A DNA stretch of 64,000 nucleotides from the NCBI GenBank assembly GCA_018350325.1, contig JAEVLN010000003.1, forward strand, positions 4,478,745 to 4,542,744. Direction: 5' to 3'. The position numbers and the translations under genes are program-made. Origin of the DNA: Globodera rostochiensis. Lineage: Eukaryota; Nematoda; Chromadorea; Rhabditida; Heteroderidae. Shown here piece by piece: positions 1 through 10,625 of this stretch (position 1 is the first letter of the stretch; the number at the start of each line of letters is the position of its first letter). The notes under the pieces are model-generated. The model saw nothing but the letters and a program-made list of their open reading frames with translations, had not been told where the DNA came from and ran no database searches.

Positions 1-341
1 GTGATGGTAAAAATTTGAGAAAAATCTGTCGGATATAACGGAAGTTTTCCGGATCAATGTGCAGGTCAATCGGATCCAGATTTTGCGCGCCCTCCCTGGA
101 GAAGGCGCTTCCAAAAATTAGGGTAAACCCATAAGCGTCCCCCTGCACGGAAACCTTTAGTAAAAGGCGAAAGATTTCATCGTCCGAATACAGAGGGACC
201 AGGGATAAACATCGCGGGGAGTTTGGGGATATTTGTGAAAGAATTTGAGAAAAATGTTTATGGGTTGCAAAAAGGGGAAGAAAGGAGAGCAAAAATTCGT
301 TGTCTTTCTCTTTTTGTATAGCCTCTTTCGCCTTCCCTGCC
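1..341 (-). CDS. Partial ORF of a locally duplicated family (copy 1)
   Basis: An open frame on the minus strand runs off the left edge of the window. It contains stretches such as LVPLYSDDEIFRLLLKVS and AFSREGAQNL that recur almost unchanged in the minus-strand ORF at 20148-20477. The two copies share their N-terminal part and differ after AQNL. Here the frame continues with DPIDLHIDPENFRYIRQIF and leaves the window; the other copy stops soon after. No in-frame ATG is visible, so an upstream exon is needed or this is a fragment. I do not recognise a domain. The ORF lies inside a dispersed repeat (76-925), so it could be part of a mobile or segmentally duplicated unit rather than a host gene. 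Conservation of the frame in both copies is the only support for coding. Confidence 0.35.
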
Positions 342-925
342 TAATATTTTTTTCTCTGAACTCCCATTAAAGAAATGGGGGGAAATCCTTTCCATTTGCT
401 GCGTGCGTCCTCGCACGCCCGCATGCAGACTGACAGAGTGAGTGAGAGAAACAGAATAATGTTTTATGTGTTAACAGAGAAAAAGAGCGTGCGTATTGTT
501 GCTGTGTTGTGCTCAGTGTCTTCCTTCTGCTGTTTACACCCCATCGAAAATAATCAAAGCAATTTTCACTTAATGTCCCTTTTTACCCCTTTTCTTTAGC
601 CTTGCGCTCGGGCAATACAGCGAGCAATGAGGCTTAGCCGAGCTGCTGTTATTGCTGATTGAAAACTTTTACCAATTACCCGCCTTGGCCTGCGAAAGCG
701 GTGCCCTGTGCAATTTTTGGACAGCCTTTCACGGCTTAAAATCCTTTTCGAATTTTGTAAAACCAAAGGGGGACCCTTTTGGGATAAAAATTGTCTGAGA
801 ATATGTTATTTGATTCACTCTTTTTACGTCAATACGAAATTAAAATTGAGATTTCTAAATCGCTTTTAATCGGCTGAAATTTAAATTAAAGAAACCCCGA
901 CTTTTTTTAAGTAACACCAACGCCG
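76..925. repeat. Dispersed repeat, copy 1 of 3
   Basis: This ~850-bp segment is nearly identical to 20217-21005, and its right part (from about 300) matches 21803-22420. The shared region includes the ORF fragment described above and a long non-coding part. Copies 1 and 3 extend to the motif AAAGAAACCCCGA, while copy 2 diverges earlier. No terminal inverted repeat was found. Segmental duplication or an unclassified element are both possible. Confidence 0.85.
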
Positions 926-1124
926 GATTTTAGCCCGATTCCGGAAGTCGGCATGAGTATTTGAAATTTTTTCCGTTAATTTCACAAAAGAATAGTTTTA
1001 TTCTCTGACTTTTTAAATAGGTACACTTCTGAATTGTGAATTATTAAGCCTTTTATTCAAATTAATCGAATTGAATTTGGCATCCATCACTGATCAGTTG
1101 GTCCCGGGCATATCCATCAACTAC

Positions 1125-1422
1125 TCAAAACTGTTGGCGCTGTGCGCCCCCATAACCATTTACGCCTCCGGCATTGCCAAAAGTGCCACCATTTCCACTG
1201 GCGCCTCCAGCAGATGGGCCAAAGCCGGCTTGGCGTTTGCCATACCATCCGCCGTAAGGATAGCCGTAGCCGCCGTAGCCGTAGACGGAGCCGTAGCCGT
1301 AGTCCAACATCTGAACCAAATAATTGGGGATGAATTATAGCCAAATTCCCTCCTACGTAAGTTTGGCTTTGTTCAATGGCCATTCCAATGCAAAGGACGA
1401 GCAGAACGAGCGAAACCCTTAA
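1125..1422 (-). CDS. Small Gly/Tyr-rich secreted peptide precursor (NLP-like)
   Basis: Two minus-strand exons join in phase 0 across a 47-bp GT-AG intron (1311-1356). Exon 1 encodes a hydrophobic leader-like stretch (VSLVLLVLCIGMA, then IEQSQTY). Exon 2 (1125-1310) encodes a YG-repeat region (DYGYGSVYGYGGYGYPYGGW), then YGKR, then a Gly-rich tail ending in a stop. GKR is the classical amidation plus dibasic cleavage signal, so a mature peptide ending GGWY-amide is plausible. YGGY/YGGW-rich precursors are typical of nematode neuropeptide-like and antimicrobial nlp/cnc peptides. No ATG lies upstream of the leader in this frame: the frame is closed by a stop near 1449 and the first ATG is inside the leader, so the true start is unresolved. 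The exons are GC-rich against AT-rich flanks, which supports coding. Confidence 0.5.
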
Positions 1423-2131
1423 GGGGCAATATTTTTGAACAGAAATTGCGTTTCAAAAACTTGCATTTTGAAAGTCATTGACATCATTTTGGAAGTGTTT
1501 TAAGGATTTTCGAGGAAAAATATTTTTGAATGTGCCACAACGACATTTGCCGGCCTTTAAATACCTACAATTCTGGGGATTTGGCCAAAACAAACACTTT
1601 CGTTGCAGCACAATAATCTTTGACAAAAGAAATTGGCGGCAACAAAAGATTGGATAAGGAATAATAATAATAAATAATATTTGCCTACTCTTTTCTTCAA
1701 ATATGTCACAATGAATGAATGAAAAAGAATGCGAGTTCAAAAGAGCACACAATTAGATCTTTTTTAATGTTATAAAAATATATTAAAGGATAAAAAAAAC
1801 CGGTCGGTTAACCGGCCATAAGATCTAAAATCGGGTCTCTGAAAAATTCGGTTACCCGAAAACGGGGGGTACCGGTTTTAGTCGGTACTGTCAACCCTAA
1901 ACAGAAGTTTTACACTCACCAGCTAGATACTCGCAGAACAACATTAAAAAGAGTTATAAAACTCCAAACTTTGTAATGGATGAGTTGGGTATGGATGTTT
2001 AAAGGTTGGCCCCGCAAAAAATATTTATCATGATTTCAAACTACACTAATCGAATGATCGCTGTTAACTGTGATAAATTGGGGGGAGACGACAAAAATGC
2101 TTGGTGGTTATTGAACGTTTGATTTTAATGC

Positions 2132-4264
2132 TTAGAGGCCCATTATGGTTTCCACGGCTTTGTAAAATTTGGCCTCCTGCAGAATGGCCATATGCGTTGG
2201 GCCGTCAATCTCCACCACTTTTTTGACCTTAATTTTGGTGAATTGAATTGTTGTTAATTTTCTGAAATAAATCAAATCATCCCACCAATTTGCCCTCGTC
2301 CATCCATTTTTGGCACACGCGCAACGATTCGATGTTAACCAATGCGTCCCCGTCGCCCATTTTGGCCTTGGGCGATTTTCCAATCCCTTTCGTGTAATTG
2401 TAAAAGATGGGCACCCCGTCGGCGATGTTCGAATGCACACAAAACATCTGATCCGCAGAATAGAAGTCAAATAAATTAGTAATTAATTAGTCTAATTAAT
2501 TGCATTGTCATCAAAAAATTTAAAAGTTTCATAAATTGTGCCACCGGAGTGTATTTTTGTGCGTCAACGGTTTCGGTGAGTTCGTGGTAAAGTGGTGCCA
2601 TATGGGCACTGCCTGCGAGTGCCAAGAATGCATCCATATTTTTGGTAGAATAATCGACGCCCGCGAGGGTCAAAAGCGTTTGGTTGGGCGGAAATGCCAA
2701 CGCCGAGGGAAGCATTGCGAAAGAGGAGGGCATTGTACGAATGAACGAGCGCACTGTCGAGTCGGAGAGGACTAAAGAGCCGCCGAACTGCAGCCGATTG
2801 GCATTGCCTAAAGCATTTTCATCCTTTGACATTTAATTTTGAATTTGAATGATTTTGTGATAAATCAAATGGTCCAAATAATTTGGGTGGGGCAAAGATT
2901 AAAAGGAATTAATTGGAGACTGAGGAATCTTTTGTTTAACTATTCAAAATGTTTCTGTTGAAAAATAAAATGATTATGGAAATTCAAAGTTTTCTTAGTT
3001 AATTACCCGAGAGGATCTGCTCGACAAGCATCAAAGAGCCGGCCCATGGAGCTGACACATTGATGGTCCCGTTCAAATACTTTTGCTGCCATTCCTTAAT
3101 AGGTATTTAAAAAGATTTTTAAAATGAATATATTTGGACCTTCCCAACTCTTCGATTCAAAAAATAGTTGACGATCAGATTGCCCATACTGTGGCACACC
3201 AAAAATGCCTTTTGACCCGATGCGTTGACGGACTTTTCAATAAGGTTGGTCAAATTGGCAAAGTATGAGTCCATTTCAACTGTATTCAAAAGATATTTGT
3301 AATCATAGAAAGTGTTAATTGTAATCATCGAAAGTATTTAAATGTTTAATTAAACTCGCCCATGTTGGCGGTTCGTCTCCAATCGTAAGGCGCCCCCAGC
3401 AGAGTGACATCCCTCTCGTAGCCGTGCTTCTCTTCAAAGTGCTGCACCATCGGCATGAACTGGGCCTCGTCCCATTTCAAATTGCTGCTGTCTCGACATG
3501 GGAAGCCCCAAGGCGTGATCTCGGAGGTCAGCAAGCAGACCGTGGGCCACACACTGAAAATATAATTCTTTTCTTAATTATGCTTAATTATCCCATATTT
3601 TGCACCTGCCAAATGGCTTATCTCCCAGGAAAGTGACATTCACATTCGGTTGGTTGCTAAACACTTTCGTTGCTGGGTCGTAGTGAAGCCTAAAGTTTAA
3701 ATTGAATTAAAAATTCATTTAAAATTAATAAAATGCTTACGAAAGCATGTGCAGAAGACAAGCCTGACGGTTGATGAACCGACTGTCCCCTAGCATTGGG
3801 TTAATCCATGCCTTAAGGTCCTTCCAATTGCGGAGACATACGTCCGCCAAATCGGCTGGGAACGGAATGTTATGGCCGTTCACGTACGCTTTGCTCGCGA
3901 GGTATCCGTGCACTGAAAATAAAATAAAATAAAAAATATAATTTAATTTAAATTGCTATTTATTAATTTTGGCATTCTCTTCGTTTGATCTCGATTTTAG
4001 ATTATTCAAGTCCAAATGATCTTTAGATTCTTGTAAAAAAACAAAATCTTGGCGTGTGAACATTAACAAAATATTTTTATATTTTTCAATTAAAAGAAAA
4101 TTACACAAAATAATTGGCGCCAGCGTTTTGGTGTTTGCCTTTGCCGTCTTTTTAACGACCGCGACATCATTTTGCGGCTCAATTGCGCCCCCAAAAGATG
4201 AATGAATTCCAAAAGAAACGAAAAACAAAATGATAAGCGCAAAAATAGACGACGACTTCGGCAT
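2132..4264 (-). CDS. LCAT / lysosomal phospholipase A2 (group XV)-like acyltransferase
   Basis: Multi-exon minus-strand gene of the lecithin:cholesterol acyltransferase family (alpha/beta hydrolases that transfer or release phospholipid acyl chains; secreted or lysosomal). Exon 1 starts at 4264 with a signal peptide (MPKSSSIFALIILFFVSF). Later exons lie at about 3741-3912, 3606-3689, 3356-3553 (with the family motif GAPYDWRR), 3140-3279 (nucleophile elbow VCHSMGN), 3007-3094 (SAPWAGS), 2545-2830, 2290-2451 (GDGDALVN, triad Asp) and 2132-2265 (DGPTHMAIL, triad His, then the stop). All three triad residues are present. Odd points: the exon that should follow KTLAPIIL and carry the PG..G oxyanion loop cannot be found between 3913 and 4105, and the junction into the exon at ~2830 does not fit a canonical site. 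The gene may be slightly decayed or use an exon I cannot see. Confidence 0.8.
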
Positions 4265-4299
4265 TCGGACTGATGGCTATTTGGGAAAAATTGCAAATA

Positions 4300-5990
4300 A
4301 TTAAAATTGAATATAATAATAATTATTGTTTTGTACAAATGAAGGACAGAGGTTGGGGGAAATCCCTTTTATTTGGGCTCCGAGGGATGGGAGGGGGGAA
4401 GGTCAACGAAAAAGGCAAAAATGGGGCGATATGATCAGCAGAAGTTGGGGGGGGGGGTTATGGGAGAGGGTTTCTGTGGGAAGGATGGCATTTATTGGGA
4501 GAGGACATTTGCCCTCTGCTGCTGTGATGTGAGTCGTTTCTGTCGGGGTCAGGGCTGCGCGAAACTTTGGGCTTCAAGCAGCGGTCTCGTCAATTTGCAA
4601 AAAGACTTTGGAGTTAAAACATAATTATTTTTCTCCTATCAAAAGACAAAAGATCGCAAAATGCTAAAATAAGTAAGCAAAACAAAAAAAATATGCGCAT
4701 CAAATTCTGCTTTTTACTCAGTTGCTGTTAACAAAACATCGTTTAAAATATTCCATAATCTTTAAATTTTGGAATTCTTAATAAATTAACAAGTTTGGGC
4801 TGTATACGCTTTACAATTAGCTTGATTCAATTGAGTTTTGATTAACATTTGTATCACCTAAAAAACCGTTTAAACAAAAATCGCTTTAAATTTTCACTTT
4901 CTATTTTCTATTGAGGAATTAGTAATCCGTGTATCAAATAACATATTGCAGACAATTTTTCGACAAAAAATATTTCCCATAAATTGACCAAAAGGTCCAA
5001 TGGCACAAAATGGTTTTGTCATCTTTGAGGGACTGTATCTCGGCAAAACAATAAATGTTTTGAAAATTATTTTTAACGATGGAAGGAATGGCACAAAATG
5101 GTTCTCCCGAAAGTTCGTCGAATGTCGTAAAAATTAATATGCACTTTTTATTCGTTAGTAGAGTTAGTGTAATTAATAAAAAATTATAAGCACAGTTGTA
5201 ATCAAATTCACTAATTTTTTCAAAAACTCTCATAAAATGAATAAAATTCGAATTTTCTTGTCATTTTTTATAAAACTTTTATATTTCAAAAACGACGATA
5301 ATTTTTTTAAGACCTACCCACCTTTTTTTTCATACCTACCTATTTTTGCTTATGTACCCCTTTTTGGGGCTATTTTGGCACTTTTTCACCTACCTATTTA
5401 GGCGCGCCTATTCTGAGCTAAAAGTAGCAGCCCTGATGATCGTAATTTGAAGTAAACGATAAATAATTATTATTTTATTTTTATATAAACAAACGTATTT
5501 AATATATTTATAAACATTTTGCTTACAAATTAGCCTTTCCATTTCCATGTAAAATGCAATATTTTAACGGATCAAATGCCAAAATTAGTGTCAGCAATGC
5601 TTTTTCTCTTTTTCTGTTGCATTCTCATTGAAAATAAGGTCAAAATGGGCTGATTTATTTTGGCCTCGCTTTGGCGTTGGCTGACTTTTCACAAATAAAT
5701 TCAAAAATAGCAAAATTAACAATTTGTTTTGTTTGTCCTGTTTTAAATTTGCTTCTTTTTTTATTTAACATTAGGATGCTTGATCTAAATTCGCATTCAT
5801 ATAAAATTGGGTTCCTGTTTAAGACCTTTTCAGTTATTTTTGTTGCTCATAAAATGATAATTGAGTAACGTTTATAATATTTTTATTTCTCAAAATATTA
5901 ATGCCATCACAAATGTCTTTTATTTTGAATTTGTAAAAACAATTTACAGATTTATATAGTCCATTAGATTGTGAAGCTCTGGTTAAGCAT
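4300..5990. other. Intergenic, AT-rich, no gene recognised
   Basis: Contains a G-run near 4448 and short ORFs without protein character. It separates the divergently transcribed LCAT-like gene (-) and DUF273 gene (+), so both promoters are expected here, but I see no defined element. Confidence 0.5.
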
Positions 5991-5997
5991 CGTGCAG

Positions 5998-8806
5998 ATG
6001 AACATCAAAGGACTAATTTATTTGGCTTTTATGACAGCGTTTTGTGTATTTGTATATGTAACTGACCTCTCTCAACTCTACCGATTGGGGGGTTATGGAA
6101 ATAATTTGGTGAAAAATGACAGTGCCGTCGTCAACCCAACAACAAATGGCATTATTACAATTGGTCGGAAAACGGCCTATCCAAGGCGTACAAAGATGGG
6201 CGAATGTGTGCCCAAATTTGGTCGTGTTATGGTGCTTGTGGTTATGGATAGTCAATCAATTAAAAAAGGGTTCGCTTCACATTCATTTAAAGCCATGAAA
6301 AGCGGGAAAAGCGGTCGGGGGAGGGGGTAAACTTAGCGCCAACAATTTTAAACTATCAAAGCTTTTTTTGTTAGCTACCAAATCAATTAAATTTGTACAT
6401 TTAAAAATACTAGACTTTAGCTTAGCGCCCCTTTAATTGCTTAGCTAATGACTAAGTTATGAATGAAGGCGCCAATATGGCCGGCGCCGAGTTGATAAAA
6501 AAGTTTAGGGAATAATCGGATTTAATGATTTTAAACACGCAAATTTGCACATAAATGTACTTTTTAGTAATTATGCAGTTGCTCAACGCTCATTGGACTG
6601 TTATTTGAGCAGTACCAATTACACCTTCAAAAGAGTTGCACTTGATGAAGACGAACGTGTCAAAAAATTATGCATGAAATACAAAAAAGTGAGGAAAAAA
6701 TATAATACAAAATTAAAACAAAATAACAATTTATTATTATTAATAATAAAGCTTCTCTTCCAAAAACATTGTATTGCATCGGCTTATTTGCCCGACACGG
6801 ACTGGATGCTTGTATTGGACGCGGACACCGGTGTGGTGAATCCAAATCATTGCATTGAACAGGTTTTATTAAATTGTAATTATAAAATAATTGAAATTTT
6901 TTTTTAAATATATTAAATAAATAAAGTTTATTTCTTTTTAAGTGGATTGACGACCGTGTCGATTTGATATTTTATGAACGGTTTTTCAATTGGGAAATTG
7001 CGTCCGGAAATTATTTGGTATTTAAAATTTTTAAAGATAAAATTCTTTAAATATTTAAATAATTAAAAATATTTAAACAAAAAACTTAAAAGTTTAGGTA
7101 AAAAATACGCCGTTTGCGCGTAAATTTTTGCTCGACTTTGCTGATTGGGAATTTAACCCAACAAAATGGGCTCTCGATAATGGCGCATTGCAAGTGCTAA
7201 TAATTTAATAATTTGATTAAACTTTTCTCTAATTTAGTTATTAATTCTGAAAACGGTGCTGCCAGACGCTAAAATTGAGATTAAAGTAAATATTTTTTTA
7301 GAAATATTCGAAAACCAATGGTTTTAGGCGTGCACAAATTATTGGAATAAATCGTTGGGATATGCGCCGTTGATGGCATACACAACTTGTGTCCGTGCAG
7401 CATTAGGTGCCACATTAGCTATTAATTTTCTGCAATAAAATTTAAATATTGCATTTTAAATTAAAGTTTAAGATTTTTGAACATTTTGTTAGGTGCACAA
7501 CGCATTTGGCCCCAAAAATTGCGAATTCTGAGGCGGGCGCACGGTTTTTGCCGCGATGGATGGTTGACTGATGATGCTTTTGCTGACATCGATTTTATGT
7601 TTCATGGTTTGTTTTTGTGGCATTTAGAGCCCGGATTGGTTTGTTTGTTGTGGCATTTTGAGCCCGGATTTTATGTTTCATGGTATGTTTTTGTGGCATT
7701 TAAAGCCCGGATTTTATGTTTCATGGTTTGTTTGTTGTGGCATTTAGAGCCCGGATTTTATGTTTCATGGTATGTTTTTGTGGCATTTAAAGCCCGGATT
7801 TTATGTTTCATGGTATGTTTTTGTGGCATTTAGAGCCCGGATTGGTTTGTTTGTTGTGGCATTTAAAGCCCGGATTTTATGTTTCATGGTTTGTTTGTTG
7901 TGGCATTTTGAGCCCGGATTTTATGTTTCATGGTATGTTTTTGTGGCATTTAAAGCCCGGATTTTATGTTTCATGGTATGTTTTTGTGGCATTTAGAGCC
8001 CGGATTGGTTTGTTTGTTGTGGCATTTTGAGCCCGGATTTTATGTTTCATGGTATGTTTGTTGTGGCATTTAGAGCCCGGATTTTATGTTTCATGGTTTG
8101 TTTGTTGTGGCATTTAGAGCCCGGATTGGTTTGTTTGTTGTGGCATTTAAAGCCCGGATTTTATGTTTTATGGTATGTTTGTTGTGGCATTTAAAGCCCG
8201 GATTTTATGTTTCATGGTATGTTTTTGTGGCATTTAGAGCCCGGATTTTATGTTTCATGGTTTGTTTGTTGTGGCATTTTGAGCCCGGATTTTATGTTTC
8301 ATGGTTTGTTTCTTGTGGCTTTAGAGCCCGGATTTTTAAAAAGTCCGGGGCCCAGGATTTACCAGGATTTCAAAATCCTGCTTTCCGGGATGCCCTGACG
8401 AACCCGCCAGGACTCCGGATCAGGAGTCTGGCAAAATCTTGTCCTGTCCGGGTTCTAGTAGTCATCCATCATTTTTTCCCCGTCAGGTTGGAAAGCGCTC
8501 AATTTGGGCGGGCCGTGGAAATCGCCGTTTGAAAAAATGCCAAATGTTTCTGAGTGTAGGGCGGGAGACTTTTCTGGTTGGACTTGGCGTAAGGAAAAGG
8601 TACATTTTGTTGAATTATTACAAAAAAATATTTTTTCTAAAAATTTAAAAAAAATTCAGCAAATTTCCGTTGAAGAGGTCGGAAAACGGCTGTCAGAAAT
8701 GGAGAAAAAATGTGCCAAGGATTTTCCGCAGGCTGCCCGGATCCATGCGCATTTATCAGAGCCCGATGTTGCCGAATGTTACCCAAATTGTGATGAACAT
8801 ATTTAA
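5998..8806 (+). CDS. DUF273 family type II membrane glycosyltransferase-like protein
   Basis: Ten exons join in phase to 391 residues: 5998-6269, 6568-6688, 6752-6862, 6943-7017, 7098-7193, 7238-7285, 7328-7406, 7493-7606, 8487-8599, 8660-8806. The N-terminus has a short cytoplasmic part and one membrane anchor (residues ~4-20), the type II topology of Golgi glycosyltransferases. Exon 3 carries [11 protein letters not shown] with a DxD-type metal/nucleotide-sugar motif at about residues 154-156. Exons 4-5 encode [16 protein letters not shown] and ALDNGALQ, exon 8 [12 protein letters not shown]. These are hallmarks of the nematode DUF273 family, related to GMA12/MNN10-type galactosyltransferases; the substrate is unknown. 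I chose the ATG at 5998 because the frame upstream of it lacks another ATG. Intron 8 (7607-8486) is almost entirely a minisatellite built from the exon 8 end and its donor. Confidence 0.88.
7597..8335 (+). repeat. Minisatellite in DUF273 intron 8 that repeats a 5' splice site
   Basis: About 18-20 units of ~32-43 bp containing TTTTATGTTTCATGGTATG and GTGGCATTTARAGCCCGGA. The first unit overlaps the last codons of exon 8 (FMFHG) and its GT donor, so each full unit holds a copy of the exon end plus a donor-like GGTATGT or GGTTTGT. A short unit type lacks the ATG/donor part. Long ORFs cross the array because the unit is nearly stop-free. Confidence 0.93.
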
Positions 8807-9283
8807 CAACAGTATCAACAAATTCGAATAAATACAGTATGATGCGTTCAAATAAATGTAGCTGTTATTCTAATTCTTGAGTTATTCAAATTAAATATTT
8901 ATAGTCTCGTCTCGATTTTCTTGATTTGTTTGGTCGTTAAAAAAGAGTTTATTTGTTTAAAAATTATTTCAATACTAAAATTCTTTTTTTTGTACTTTAA
9001 GTCATTGAGCTCAGTACCAAATTGACGATTACTCCAATATTTGAATGTTTATAGAAAAAAGCATGCGATTTTATTTTAATTAATATTTATCATATTTATG
9101 ATTGACGATAGGATATTTAATTAATATGTTTTCATGCACGATTTGGAGGTAAAATTGATATTTTCGAGATTTGAATTATTAAACAATAAGACTTAACTCC
9201 CAATATTTTTAAAAAAACACAAAAAAATTTTCAGAAAAAAATGTAATTTTTACTTTTAATATTTTAATCAAAAAAAAAAGGAA
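8807..9283. other. AT-rich spacer, nothing recognised
   Basis: Between the DUF273 stop and the 3' end of the 5S gene. A/T-rich with no ORF of note. The polyadenylation region of the DUF273 gene should lie at its start (AATAAA-like at 8829 and 8850). Confidence 0.5.
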
Positions 9284-9402
9284 AGCCTACAACACCGCCG
9301 ATTCCCAGGACGTCTCCGTTCCAAGTACTAAGGAGGCCCAACGTTGCTTAACTTGCCAGATCGGACGGGATGGCGTGCTTTCAACGTGGTATGGTCGTAA
9401 GC
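9284..9402 (-). rRNA. 5S ribosomal RNA gene
   Basis: Read on the minus strand this starts GCTTACGACCATACCACG, continues with the conserved CATCCCGTCCGATCTGGCAA and GTTAAGCAACGTTGGGCC, then TAGTACTTGG and GACGTCCTGGGAATC, and ends GTTGTAGGCT. The two ends pair as the 5S helix I, and a T-run follows (TTTCCTTTTTTTTT), as expected for RNA polymerase III termination. The internal control region is intact. Length is ~119 nt, normal for 5S. It stands alone: no second copy, no spliced-leader RNA gene and no rDNA repeat are visible nearby. Confidence 0.92.
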
Positions 9403-9818
9403 GACGCTGTGGTGAGGGAAGCCAACCAAATGTGTGGGAATTTTTGTCTCTTTGCTCGCGCTCAAACAGATATTGGACAATTTGTAAGAATAATTCTTTG
9501 CTATAATTAGGGTCACTAATTTCGAAAATTTTTTTATCTGTTGGCATTTTCTAGTTAAGAAAATTGAGCAAAAATTCTTGCTCGCATTTTAATTAAAAAA
9601 TATTTAAAAATTTATTAAAAAGTTTTTATTAATGGGGGAAGAGTATTCGAAAACCAAAAATCGAAATTTCGATACAGAACCGGTGGTGGTTGCATTGGGT
9701 CAGATGGCGTTTCGGAGACGCACTTCAGCGCGATCATCAAAATGATCTCAGGAAGGTTGACGAAAGACTTCATTGATAAAATGTTGTAGGTTTAGTGCTA
9801 ACAAATTCTTTATCGAGC

Positions 9819-10496
9819 CGCTTCCGATCCGAGTGTCGAATGGTCCAAATGTCGAATAGTGGAAAAAATGTCCGAATGTCGAATAGAACAAAAAATGTCC
9901 GAGTGTCGAAAGTCCCAGTGTCGAAAAGTCCGAGTGTCGAATAGTGCAAATACAGTCCGAGTGTCGAAAAGTCTAAGTGTCGAATAGAACAAATACGACC
10001 AAGTGTCGAATTTTAATTTTTTTCACTGCAAAAAGCAAAATCTGATCAATTTCAGATTTATTATTTAGTTCTTTCTTTCAAACGATTGATGCCGAAGAAG
10101 AAACTCCGGAAGAGATAGTGGAAAAAACGGCGGAGAAAAATATGCCGTTGTTTGAAGAGCAGAATGAAATTTTTATTGGGCACGACCATTCTTACTTATA
10201 CTGTAGGTCCCTTTATGTTCAACACATTTTTATCCCAGAAATTTATTATTTTTGTGATCACTTACAATAATCTGATCATTACACCCTTTTTATGATTCAA
10301 TTGAATATCAAAAAGTTAATTCTTTATGCATTCGGCACTGGGTCCTGTTCTATTCGACACTCGGACAATTTTTTTCCTATTCGACACTCAGACTTTTCGA
10401 CACTCGGACTTTCGACACTCAGATAGTAGTATTCGACACTCGGACTGTATTTGGTTTATTCAACACTCGGACCATTCGACACTCGGACCGGTAGCC
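9819..10496. mobile_element. Foldback element with (GTCCGAGTGTCGAA)n arms, 8-bp TSD TATCGAGC
   Basis: The 678-bp element is flanked by perfect direct repeats TATCGAGC at 9811-9818 and 10497-10504. The left end (CGCTTCCGATCCGAG) and the inverted right end (GGCTACCGGTCCGAG) are imperfect terminal repeats. Each runs into several tandem copies of a 14-bp motif, GTCCGAGTGTCGAA on the left and its complement on the right. The middle (~10020-10320) is unique sequence with no transposase. Likely non-autonomous hAT-like, inferred from the 8-bp TSD. Confidence 0.8.
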
Positions 10497-10625
10497 TATC
10501 GAGCAAATTTGTAAAAATCAGATCAGACAAATTTGAAAACAAAACGAATTGTATAACTGTCAAATCCATCGACCGTATCTTTCAAAGAAAAAATAAACAA
10601 AAAAAAGTGTCCGCGCTTCCCCTCA

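Noticed and set aside
375..599. Plus-strand ORFs of ~74 codons (HLLRASSHARMQTDRVSER-type) in all three dispersed repeat copies
   Set aside because: Copy 3 carries a small in-frame deletion, there is no family resemblance, and the conserved frame evidence favours the minus strand of the adjacent part.
7477..8532. Long ORFs through the minisatellite ([17 protein letters not shown]) as a separate protein
   Set aside because: Open only because the unit lacks stops. The DUF273 exon phases join perfectly when the array is treated as an intron. Kept only as a possible alternative-splice product.
9287..9547. 86-codon minus-strand ORF ending in TSWESAVL
   Set aside because: Most of it lies over the 5S rRNA gene, which explains the sequence conservation.
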